A stretch of DNA of 64,000 nt. Origin: Halapricum salinum (GTDB lineage: Archaea > Halobacteriota > Halobacteria > Halobacteriales > Haloarculaceae). This document shows positions 42,142-50,605 of this stretch, one piece after another. The first letter of the stretch is position 1; every line of letters begins with the position of its first letter. Position numbers and translations under genes: made by a program. Under the pieces are notes generated by a model. That model ran no database searches. It saw only the letters and a program-made list of their open reading frames with translations, and was not told the origin of the DNA. The stretch spans positions 2,596,887 through 2,660,886 of the forward strand of contig NZ_CP031310.1 of assembly GCF_004799665.1 (NCBI RefSeq). Reading direction: 5' to 3'.

Positions 42142-43245
42142 ATGCCACTTGCAGTCGGAATGCTCGGCTATCGGTTCATGGGTCGCGCACACGCAAACGC
42201 ACTCGCTCGCCTGCCGATGTTCTTCCCCGACGCGCCCGCCGTCGAGCGTGACGTCCTGATCGGCCGGGACGAACAGGCACTCGCCGGGGCCGCCGACCAG
42301 CTCGGCTTCGCGCGGACGGCGACTGACTGGCGCGACGTCGTCGAAGAAGTCGACGTCTTCTACAACCTCGGGCCGAACCACCTCCACGCCGAGCCCTCCA
42401 TCGCGGCACTCGAAGCCGGCGTGCCAGTGCTCTGTGAGAAGCCGCTGGCCGCTGACGACGAGGCTGCCGCCCGGATGGCCGACGCCGCCGCCGCGGCCGA
42501 CGTGCCGACGGCGACGGCGTTCAACTACCGCTTCGTCCCGGCGATCCAGTACGCGAGGGAGTTGATCGAGGCCGGCGAACTCGGCGAGATCCATCACTTC
42601 CGCGGGCGCTACCTCCAGGACTGGCTGGTCGATCCCGAGGCGCCCTGGAGCTGGCGGCTCGACGCCGACCTCGCGGGCTCGGGAGCACTCGGGGATCTGG
42701 GCGCGCACACGATCGACCTCGCGCGGTATCTCGTCGGCGATATCGCGGAGTTGAGCGGGCACCTCCACCGGTTCGTCGACGAGCGGCCCACACCAGATGG
42801 CGACGAGACCCGGGAAGTGACCGTCGACGACGCCTACAGCGCGCAAGCGACCTTCGCAAACGGTGCGATGGGGACGTTCGAGGCCTCGCGGTTCGCGACG
42901 GGCCACAAGAACGACCACACGATCGAGATTCACGGCTCGAAAGGGAGTCTGCGATTCGGTCTGGAGCGGTTGAACGAACTCGAAGTCAAGTTCGAGGGCG
43001 ACCGCGGGTATCAGACGATTCTCGTGACCGACGAGGACGATCCCTATGGCGGGAGGTGGTGGCCGCCGGGACACGTCCTCGGGTGGGAACACACCTTCGT
43101 CCACGAGAACTACGAGTTCCTCAGCGCGGTCGCCGAGGGCGACGAGTACGAACCGAATTTCCAGGATGGGCTGGCTGTCCAGCGTATTCTCGCGGCGATC
43201 GAAGAGAGCGACGAGCAGGGGCAGCGAGTCGACCTGGAGTCGTAG
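42142..43245 (+). CDS. Gfo/Idh/MocA-family oxidoreductase
   Basis: The 367-residue protein has an N-terminal NAD(P)-binding Rossmann fold (VGMLGYRFMGRAHANALARLP, where the usual GxGxxG is GYRFMG), then EKPLAADDEAAARMADAA with the catalytic Lys of the EKP motif near residue 100. A C-terminal alpha/beta domain follows (GDLGAHTIDLARYLVGDI near 185). The family oxidises sugars or related polyols; GxHxxDL is typical of glucose-fructose or inositol dehydrogenase-like members. The substrate is unknown. The frame is intact and the start is the ATG preceded by CAGCT. Confidence 0.9.
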   Translation: MPLAVGMLGYRFMGRAHANALARLPMFFPDAPAVERDVLIGRDEQALAGAADQLGFARTATDWRDVVEEVDVFYNLGPNHLHAEPSIAALEAGVPVLCEKPLAADDEAAARMADAAAAADVPTATAFNYRFVPAIQYARELIEAGELGEIHHFRGRYLQDWLVDPEAPWSWRLDADLAGSGALGDLGAHTIDLARYLVGDIAELSGHLHRFVDERPTPDGDETREVTVDDAYSAQATFANGAMGTFEASRFATGHKNDHTIEIHGSKGSLRFGLERLNELEVKFEGDRGYQTILVTDEDDPYGGRWWPPGHVLGWEHTFVHENYEFLSAVAEGDEYEPNFQDGLAVQRILAAIEESDEQGQRVDLES

Positions 43246-43542
43246 TCAGTACCGGAAGAGCCCGTCTTCAGGCCCTGGCGGAGCTGTCGCGTAGTAGTAG
43301 CCGGCGCTCGCGACGTGGACGAGGAGTCCAGTGACGCCGATCCTGGCGAGGAGGTCACCGCCGGGGTCGAAGCGATCGGCGACCAGGATCGCGACGACCG
43401 GGTTGAGACCGATCATGAAGCCGGCGAAGCCGACGATGATTCCGACGAGCGAGATCGCGCGCAGCGAGCCGGCGACGCGGGCGTCCGCGTGCATCTCGGA
43501 CAGTTTCTCCCACAGAAGTCGTTTGTATCGATCCCAGCCCAT
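43246..43542 (-). CDS. Small membrane protein, hypothetical
   Basis: The 98-residue protein has a basic N-terminus (MGWDRYKRLLWEKL), two hydrophobic segments (ISLVGIIVGFAGFMIGLNPVVAILV and IGVTGLLVHVASAGYYYAT) and a short tail. It is convergent with the Gfo/Idh gene, whose stop is at the adjacent base. The pattern is typical of small haloarchaeal membrane proteins of unknown role. No family is recognised. Confidence 0.62.
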   Translation of the reverse strand: MGWDRYKRLLWEKLSEMHADARVAGSLRAISLVGIIVGFAGFMIGLNPVVAILVADRFDPGGDLLARIGVTGLLVHVASAGYYYATAPPGPEDGLFRY

Positions 43543-43594
43543 CAGGAATCTCTCAAACTTCTATACGGTTTCGGCCCTGAAATACTGTCGGGCG

Positions 43595-44215
43595 TTACTC
43601 GCCGTGCATCTGGACAATCTCGACCAGCGAGTATATCGGAACGCCGTCGATGTCTTCGGCACCGCGCTTGTCCGTGAGGACGACTGCCGCCTCGGGCGTG
43701 CCGCCGCGCTCACGGATGCTCTCGATGGTCTCGCGCATCGTCTGGCCGGTGTCGATGTTGTCGTCGACGATGTAGCAGTTTTGGCCCTCGATCGACGCGA
43801 AGTTCCGCGAGAACGACCCGCTACCGTCGGCGGCGTCGTCGTTCCACTGGTATTTGCTCGGGAGGTAGACGCTGATGTCGGTCTCCAGTTCGCGGGAGAT
43901 GACTGTCGCAAGCGGCGCGCCGGACTTGCCGATCCCGACTGTGAGATCGACGTCGTGGTCGTCGTCGGACAGCAGGTCGGCCATCGCGATGCCGACGTGA
44001 GTCAGGCGATTGCTGTCGCTACCGATGGCGCTCCAGTCGACGTGGACGTCCGCCGGACTCGTCGTCGTGTCTTTCTCGCTGCCGCGCCCGCTCTGTTCGA
44101 CCAGCCAGCTCGCCGTCTCCCGGGAGACGTTCAGCTCGTCGGCGATCTCGCCCTTCGAGAGCCCGCGGTCCGTCAGCTCACCCGCACTGTCGATGAGTTC
44201 GTCGGTCGACTTCAT
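43595..44215 (-). CDS. gfcR: Transcriptional regulator GfcR (phosphoribosyltransferase-like)
   Basis: The 206-residue protein fuses an N-terminal HTH (LSKGEIADELNVSRETASWLVEQ, residues about 19-42) to an orotate-phosphoribosyltransferase-like domain with the PRPP loop YIVDDNIDTGQT near residue 150. This is the architecture of GfcR, the haloarchaeal activator of glucose and fructose breakdown genes; the PRT fold is used as a ligand sensor rather than as an enzyme. A TATA-like GTTTTATTCC lies about 30 nt before the start. It is a local orphan; its targets would be elsewhere in the genome. Confidence 0.9.
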   Translation of the reverse strand: MKSTDELIDSAGELTDRGLSKGEIADELNVSRETASWLVEQSGRGSEKDTTTSPADVHVDWSAIGSDSNRLTHVGIAMADLLSDDDHDVDLTVGIGKSGAPLATVISRELETDISVYLPSKYQWNDDAADGSGSFSRNFASIEGQNCYIVDDNIDTGQTMRETIESIRERGGTPEAAVVLTDKRGAEDIDGVPIYSLVEIVQMHGE

Positions 44216-44356
44216 TCACTCTCCCGATTCGAGCGCCGGGAATAAAACCACCGGTGATCCGACGACGTGAGATCGAAAAACGTTTTACTATCTGTGTTGT
44301 TAACTCAGGTAGCCCGTCGGCACACCGTCGTGATGTCTTTATCCACGTGCGACGGG

Positions 44357-44377
44357 CCACCCCCCACCCCCCACCCC
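44357..44377. repeat. Short C-rich tract (G-runs on the minus strand)
   Basis: Runs of C (2, 6, 6, 4) are separated by single A. This gives three long G-runs on the minus strand, just upstream of gfcR and downstream of the MscS-like gene. It is similar to the longer tract at 20580. The surrounding 280 bp holds only the gfcR promoter and no gene. Confidence 0.6.
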
Positions 44378-44496
44378 ATTCGATACACCCTTTCGGTGTG
44401 ACCTACGATCCGTTAGTTGATCGTCCGCGCTGTGTCTTCGATGCTGTGAGCACGGGACGACAGTCACAAAGATAGCATCGTCTCCAGCGGACTGAT

Positions 44497-45363
44497 CTAC
44501 TGGGATCGTTCGACAGTAACGTCCCCGGAAAGCTCTTGCATATTCGCCGGCGCGACGGTCACGCCGGCCGCGGCGAGGGTGTCCTTCGCACGCGAGGCGA
44601 AGTCGGTCCTGACTGCGAGGATGTCGGTCTCGGCTGGATCGACGACCCAGAATCTCACGACCAGCTCGACGGCTGACTCACCGAGGCGCTCGACGTGGAC
44701 GGCCGGGGCCGGTTTGGCGAGGATCCGGTCGTCTTCGACGGCGGCCTCCCGGAGTAGCGCCGTGACCTGGGGAATGTCCTCGTCGTAGGCGACGACGAGC
44801 GACTCGTTGACGCGGTAGCGGACGCCGTCGTAGGGGTGGACGACTGGCTTCGTACTGAGGTCGTTGTTCGGGACGGTCACGATCTCGTTGTCGGGCGTGC
44901 GAACGCGGGTCGTCCGGAGGCCGATCTTGACGACCGTGCCGCCGCGGCCGCTCCACTCGATGTAGTCGCCGACGTTGAAGTTCGCGTCGAGGACGAGGAA
45001 GATCCCGCTGACCAGATTGCTGATGACGTCCTGGCCGGCGACGCCGATCGCCAGCGTGATCGCCGCGACGACGATAGCCGAACCCGAGAGGTAGCTACCG
45101 AACCCGGCGGCGGCGATGGCGACCGGGAACGCGACGACGGCGAAGACGACGCGGAGGTAGAGGTCCACCGCCTCGACCAGCGTCGGATTGTTCGCGTTGC
45201 GCAACTGGACGACCCGGCGGGCCGGCGGGACGACGAGGAAGCGACCGGCGAGATAGACCAGCCCGAACGTACAGATGAACAGTCCGACTCGAAGCAGCCA
45301 CCGTTCCGTGTCCGGATTCAGCGCCGGCACCTGCGCCAGAGTCGTCAGTAGATCGACGTGCAT
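44497..45363 (-). CDS. Small-conductance mechanosensitive channel, MscS family
   Basis: The 288-residue protein has three membrane helices and the pore helix (AIVVAAITLAIGVAGQDVISNLVSGIFLVLDANFNVGDYI, about residues 105-145), then the MscS beta domain with GTVVKIGLRTTRVRTPDNEIVTVPNN near 150. The C-terminal cage follows. The channel releases solutes on hypo-osmotic shock, which matters for halophiles. The ATG at 45363 is chosen since it starts the first helix; an upstream extension is charged and atypical. It is divergent from the aspartoacylase-like gene. Confidence 0.93.
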   Translation of the reverse strand: MHVDLLTTLAQVPALNPDTERWLLRVGLFICTFGLVYLAGRFLVVPPARRVVQLRNANNPTLVEAVDLYLRVVFAVVAFPVAIAAAGFGSYLSGSAIVVAAITLAIGVAGQDVISNLVSGIFLVLDANFNVGDYIEWSGRGGTVVKIGLRTTRVRTPDNEIVTVPNNDLSTKPVVHPYDGVRYRVNESLVVAYDEDIPQVTALLREAAVEDDRILAKPAPAVHVERLGESAVELVVRFWVVDPAETDILAVRTDFASRAKDTLAAAGVTVAPANMQELSGDVTVERSQ

Positions 45364-45473
45364 ACCGGACGCTCGGCTGGCGAGCGTGTAAAGCTCCGGT
45401 CGGATTTCGACCGGCGTTCGCGAGTGGACCCAGAGCACACAGCATAAGTAGGCCACTCTCTAATACCGGCCAA

Positions 45474-46262
45474 ATGCGGATCGAACAGGTCGGTGACGGC
45501 GATCCCGAGATCGCTGTCGTCGCAGCAGTTCACGGTGACGAACCCTGCGGCGTCCGCGGGATCGAGCGACTGCTCGACGCCCAGCCGGACTTCGAGCGGG
45601 CGGCGAAACTGATCGTCGCCAACGAGGAGGCGCTGGCGGCCGAGAAGCGGTATCTCGACGAAGACCTCAACCGGGCGTTCCCCGGTGATCCGAACGGCGA
45701 GACGCACGAATCACGGCTGGCGGCCGAACTGACCGGCGAACTCGAGGGCTGTACGACGCTGGCGCTGCACTCGACCCAGTCGTACGAACACCCCTTTGCC
45801 ATCGTCCGGGAGGCCACTGGCGTCCCGCTGGAACTGGCAAGTCAACTCGACGTCGCGGCCGTCGTCGAGACGGGACCGTTCGACGACGGCCGGCTGTTCG
45901 AGTCGGTGACGCAGCTGGTCGAGGTCGAGTGTGGCTATCAGGGGTCGGATCGGGCCGCCGACAACGCAGCGCGACTGATCCGGGAGTTCCTCCGGGCGAC
46001 GGGCGTGCTCGCCGACGAGCCGCCGCTGGACCCCCGGGAGCATCCGGTCTTCCGGCTCGACGACGTCGTGCCGAAGTCCGAGGCCGAGGAGTACGAGGTG
46101 TTCGTCACCAACTTCGAGCGCGTCGAAGCGGGCGACCCCTTCGCCGCGGTCGACGGCGAGTACGTCATCGCCGACGAGGAGTTCTATCCCGTCTTGCTGT
46201 CGGCCTACGGCTACGAGGACGTCTTCGGCTACACTGCCAAGAAACGCGACGTCTCGGTCTGA
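45474..46262 (+). CDS. Succinylglutamate desuccinylase/aspartoacylase-family zinc hydrolase
   Basis: The 262-residue protein shows the zinc site AAVHGDEPCG (HxxE, residues about 20-28) and the downstream ligand region LALHSTQSYEHPFAI near 100, with the Asp/Asn-Arg substrate contact in DLNRAFPGD near 65. The family cleaves N-acyl amino acids, such as N-acetylaspartate or succinylglutamate. The C-terminal region is beta-rich and acidic. The exact substrate is unknown, and no arginine-degradation genes adjoin. The start is the ATG after a TATA-like CTAATACCGG by about 20 nt. Confidence 0.9.
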   Translation: MRIEQVGDGDPEIAVVAAVHGDEPCGVRGIERLLDAQPDFERAAKLIVANEEALAAEKRYLDEDLNRAFPGDPNGETHESRLAAELTGELEGCTTLALHSTQSYEHPFAIVREATGVPLELASQLDVAAVVETGPFDDGRLFESVTQLVEVECGYQGSDRAADNAARLIREFLRATGVLADEPPLDPREHPVFRLDDVVPKSEAEEYEVFVTNFERVEAGDPFAAVDGEYVIADEEFYPVLLSAYGYEDVFGYTAKKRDVSV

Positions 46263-46388
46263 GCGCCTTCGATTACGAGTCGAATGTACTCATCCAGGCT
46301 TTCGAAGACGACACACTGTCAGCTAGTGCGCGGAAGAAGGCGTGACAGGTGGCGATCTGGTCCGCAGCGACCTACTGCTGGGCCTCTC

Positions 46389-47048
46389 TCAACGTGGGGT
46401 CCGCCACGAGGCGAGTAACCCACCGATGCCGCCCAGCACGACGGGATAGACGATCCCCATAAGCCCGATCGCCAGTAGAGATTCTGGACTCATAGACACT
46501 TCATACGATGTATTGGGCCCGTATGCTGCGGTGAAAAGTAGTATCCCGATTCCGGTGAGTGGCAGATATCCGACAACGATAGTCCCACCGGCTATGGCGT
46601 TTCCCGTACGGGTCGTCCGTCGGTCAGCAAACAGTGCGGTGACATATCCGGCACCGACGAGTATCAGCACTGGAATCAGGAACCAGACTACGGCTGGGAT
46701 CGTAAGATTGCTCGTTTCCAACAGGATATTCGCTGTCGCCGACCCCGTCTCGTACCCTTTTTCCGGGACGACTATCTCGACGAAGTGGGTATTGTAGAAT
46801 ACCCATCCGGCGAGATCAGTATCGCTACCCGCTATCTGCGGGTATTTGAGAAACAGTGCGATAACGTCCAGATCGATCTGCCAGGGGGTGCTAAACGTAT
46901 TCGAAACGTCAGAGCTCACTTCATACTGGACGAGGAGAAACGTGAGTATGTACCCGAGAACGTATGCCCCCACCCCGAGCAAAGCCCCTCTAACCAGGCG
47001 GTGTCGCTCACGTAACCGACGCTGCATCGTGTGTTGCGTTTCGGACAT
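46389..47048 (-). CDS. Haloarchaeal multi-span membrane protein, hypothetical
   Basis: The 219-residue protein has about five hydrophobic segments with a long polar loop (residues about 45-105) between the first two, and a basic N-terminus (RRLRERHRLVRGALLG). Codon use has lower GC than the neighbourhood (many A/T third positions), unlike the genes around it, which may indicate a more recent arrival. I do not recognise a domain. Copy C of the 82-bp palindrome lies 70 bp upstream. Confidence 0.68.
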   Translation of the reverse strand: MSETQHTMQRRLRERHRLVRGALLGVGAYVLGYILTFLLVQYEVSSDVSNTFSTPWQIDLDVIALFLKYPQIAGSDTDLAGWVFYNTHFVEIVVPEKGYETGSATANILLETSNLTIPAVVWFLIPVLILVGAGYVTALFADRRTTRTGNAIAGGTIVVGYLPLTGIGILLFTAAYGPNTSYEVSMSPESLLAIGLMGIVYPVVLGGIGGLLASWRTPR

Positions 47049-47117
47049 CGAATACCCTTACGTCTCTCAAACTATGCAAATATGTTTCGATATATACATC
47101 ACTTCCAGTCGTGTGTG

Positions 47118-47199
47118 ATAGTCATTACTGTAGCGATTTACCGCTACGACCGCCCGGAGTCGGGCGGTCGATGTGGGACAGACCTACAGTAATCACTAT
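47118..47199 (+). repeat. 82-bp palindromic element, copy C
   Basis: Exactly 82 bp; 74 positions match copy A without gaps. The outer inverted repeat is 16 bp with one mismatch, the inner a perfect 10-bp stem (CGACCGCCCG and its complement) with loop GAGT. Relative to A, positions 37 and 46 change together from A:T to C:G. It lies between the start of the membrane-protein gene at 47048 and the lipoprotein remnant at 47305. Confidence 0.85.
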
Positions 47200-47304
47200 G
47201 AGTCGTTTCCCAGGCTCTCCCTGGCAGTCTGGGATATGTTGGTCTGACTAATATTCCTGATGACCAGCAGACACTTGCGGGTGTACCGAGCACGTCACGG
47301 TACC

Positions 47305-47496
47305 ATGCCCGACTGCGCCCGCAGAGATGTCCTCCGTGTGGACCTGCTCAGCAGTGCGATCACACTCGCCGGCTGTCGCTCACGGGCGGACTCCGACGGG
47401 ACGGCGACCACGCAGACGATATCGAACGCGACGGCGACCGTGATCGATCAGACCGACGACGGCCTCCGAGTCGGGGTTCGACGACCCTACCTGTAA
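47305..47496 (+). pseudogene. Truncated Tat lipoprotein gene
   Basis: The 63-residue frame begins with a recognisable Tat lipoprotein signal (ARRDVLRVDLLSSAITLAGC), a Thr/Ser-rich linker and then stops after VRRPYL, where the left end of the TnpB element begins. Haloarchaeal lipoproteins normally continue for 100 or more residues. The sequence after the element's right end (49200 onward) has no obvious continuation. Interpretation: an intact lipoprotein gene was cut by the insertion and its 3' part lost or decayed. Confidence 0.55.
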
Positions 47497-47610
47497 CAGC
47501 GAGAGAGTCCCGCCCTTCCCGTGAGCGACGAGTGTTCCGACGCTCTGTCGGAACCGAGGACTGAACAGGGCGGGCGTGAATCGCGTAAGCTCCGGTGAGA
47601 AACCGCCGTG

Positions 47611-47754
47611 TTACTGCTGGTCTTGAGTCTCCAACGTTTCGAGTCCCGTTTCCAGCACCTCAATATACGCTTCATCGAGCGATAGGTCGTTTGCTTCGGC
47701 GTAGTCTTTCACCCGTCCGTGTAGCCCATGCGAAATATCTATTGCTGGTCGCAT
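47611..47754 (-). CDS. Small ribbon-helix-helix-like protein inside the TnpB element
   Basis: The 47-residue frame ([20 protein letters not shown] start) looks like an Arc/CopG ribbon-helix-helix unit: a short strand (AIDIS), helix A ([13 protein letters not shown]), turn, helix B ([17 protein letters not shown]). It is divergent from tnpB, with 47 bp between the starts, so it could regulate tnpB or act as an antitoxin-like repressor. It is too small to be proven real by composition alone. Confidence 0.55.
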   Translation of the reverse strand: MRPAIDISHGLHGRVKDYAEANDLSLDEAYIEVLETGLETLETQDQQ

Positions 47755-47801
47755 TGTCTCATAGGACTTATTTGACACAGGGACGTGAAAACAATTGTGG
47801 C

Positions 47802-49142
<1,341 letters not shown>

Positions 49143-49168
49143 ACCGACTGAGACTCCCACGGAGGAAA

Positions 49169-49188
49169 CCCCGGCGTTCGCGCCGGGG
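49169..49188 (+). other. Right-end hairpin of the TnpB element (omega-RNA 3' region)
   Basis: CCCCGGCG-TTCG-CGCCGGGG is an 8-bp perfect stem with a TTCG loop, 27 bases after the tnpB stop. In related elements the guide RNA scaffold ends near the right-end hairpin, with the guide read from the flanking DNA after GGATGTCA-like sequence. The guide here would begin around 49198. Confidence 0.55.
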
Positions 49189-49309
49189 AGGATGTCATTC
49201 GTATACGACAAACAGCGGGAGTGTCGCCGACACCGCGACACGCGCAACGTACCTAGTCGAGGTCGGTCGTGCGGATCGGCTGTCAGGCGAGAGCGTCGAT
49301 CCCTGTTGA

Positions 49310-49762
49310 CTAGGCGTCCTTCGGCGGCGCGAACTCCACGAGCGTCAGCTCCCGATCGAGCATACAGTAGTCGTGGGGTGGCTCGCCCAGGACCTCGTCG
49401 ATCGTGTACTGTTCGTCGAACTCGGCCCCGGCGGGCTCACAGTACTCGTGGCTCGGACACTCGGTGTAGGGACAGGGTCCGGGGAGCGTGGCTTTGCTGC
49501 CGGCGTAGGCTCCTTTGCTCGCGACGTTGGCCTGGATCGGCGCGGGCTCGACGTCGACTGCCTGGACGCCGGTATCGTGGACGCCACAGTCGAGGACGCT
49601 CGCGTTCTCCCGAACCGCGGCCACGCGATACTTGCGCCCCTCGGTGAGATTAAGGCACTGATCGCGGTAGGGACAGCCCTCACAGGCGTCGGCCGGGCCC
49701 TGATAGACGAAGGTCTGGCCGACCTCGGCTAACCGAGTGCCGATAAGCGTGAGTTGGGTCAT
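49310..49762 (-). CDS. UPF0179 family protein
   Basis: The 150-residue protein has eight or more cysteines in pairs: CEGCPYRDQC near residue 28-37, CGVHDTG, and CPYTECPSHEYCEPAG near 97-109, then a late DYCML. The layout matches UPF0179, an archaeal family of unknown function proposed to bind metal or an Fe-S cluster. It begins MTQLTLIGTRLAEVG, as in relatives. It is upstream of and on the same strand as nothing obvious; the next minus-strand gene starts beyond it at 50179. Function is unknown. Confidence 0.88.
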   Translation of the reverse strand: MTQLTLIGTRLAEVGQTFVYQGPADACEGCPYRDQCLNLTEGRKYRVAAVRENASVLDCGVHDTGVQAVDVEPAPIQANVASKGAYAGSKATLPGPCPYTECPSHEYCEPAGAEFDEQYTIDEVLGEPPHDYCMLDRELTLVEFAPPKDA

Positions 49763-49789
49763 TGGAAGGGAGTTGCGCGTCGAGCCGGA

Positions 49790-50179
49790 TTAAGCTTCCC
49801 GACCAGTCAGTTCGTCCAGCCGATCCAGATACGCCTCCCGGGGCACCTGATAGCAGTCGCGGTAGTCGTACTCGCCCGCCGCAAATTCATCCGCAATCTG
49901 GTGGGCACCCTCGATTGCCCCTTCGCGATTGTCGTAGCGCTGGCGGGGCCCGGAGACGTCGGGTTCGAGCGACAGCGTCACGAACCAGGGATCGTCCGGG
50001 TGCGGGCGATTACGCCCCGGTCGACGGTCACGCTGGCCTTTCGTCAGAAAGATCGTCGGGAGACACGGCGGTGGAAACTGCTCGCTGTCGAAGACGTCCG
50101 GGCGATAGACCAACACGACCTTCGTGCGCTCGTCGCTCCAGACCTCCCAGCCGGCGGGGAGTCGATCCTCGATGTCCAT
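49790..50179 (-). CDS. Conserved haloarchaeal protein (DUF5820-like)
   Basis: The 129-residue protein is soluble and acidic, with WxVWSDERTKVVLVYRPDVFDSEQFPPPCLPTIFLT near the start and WFVTLSLEPDV in the middle, a block pattern I recall from haloarchaeal DUF5820 proteins. The ATG at 50179 is chosen (MDIEDRLPAGW); an ATG 2 codons earlier at 50185 is equally possible. It lies 27 bp upstream of the UPF0179 gene on the same strand, so both may be one transcript. No function is known. Confidence 0.75.
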   Translation of the reverse strand: MDIEDRLPAGWEVWSDERTKVVLVYRPDVFDSEQFPPPCLPTIFLTKGQRDRRPGRNRPHPDDPWFVTLSLEPDVSGPRQRYDNREGAIEGAHQIADEFAAGEYDYRDCYQVPREAYLDRLDELTGREA

Positions 50180-50185
50180 ACCCAC

Positions 50186-50605
50186 AACTCATCTGCCACG
50201 GAGAAGAACGAACCGATCCAGTCAGTACCACCGATTATCCAACCCTATTTAAAATATCTCGAACGGGGGAATCTGCCCGTCTCTGCCTGAGTTAGGCTCG
50301 CGGACGATGTATCGGGGTTTTTCGAGCGATTCGGTCACAGACTCGACCCATATCAGGGGAGTGCTTAAGTATCTGGAAACACCTTAGTTATTATAGTATC
50401 GGTGGCTGCGTCACTCGATACCACGCCACACAAAGCGGTCCCCGCGCGGGGAATGTGATACGCACCACATGACACAGAAAACCACAGTCGCGCTCGGTCG
50501 ACGGTACCCCTCCACAGACCGGGCGACGGTGGCGTCCGACGCACGTACCCGACCACGGCAGCCGCTGGCGCAAGCCGGTGCTGTCCTCACCCCGTTCGTG
50601 ATAGC
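50186..50605. other. Promoter and leader region of the prkA operon
   Basis: About 420 bp without a convincing gene. The minus-strand gene at 50179 should start from AT-rich ATTTTAAATAGG near 50245-50260. For the plus-strand operon two TATA-like candidates are TTAAGTATC (50365-50373) and TTATTATAG (50388-50396), leaving a leader of roughly 190-215 nt before the ATG at 50606. The TTAAGTATC element is shared with the region at 58408. Confidence 0.5.
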
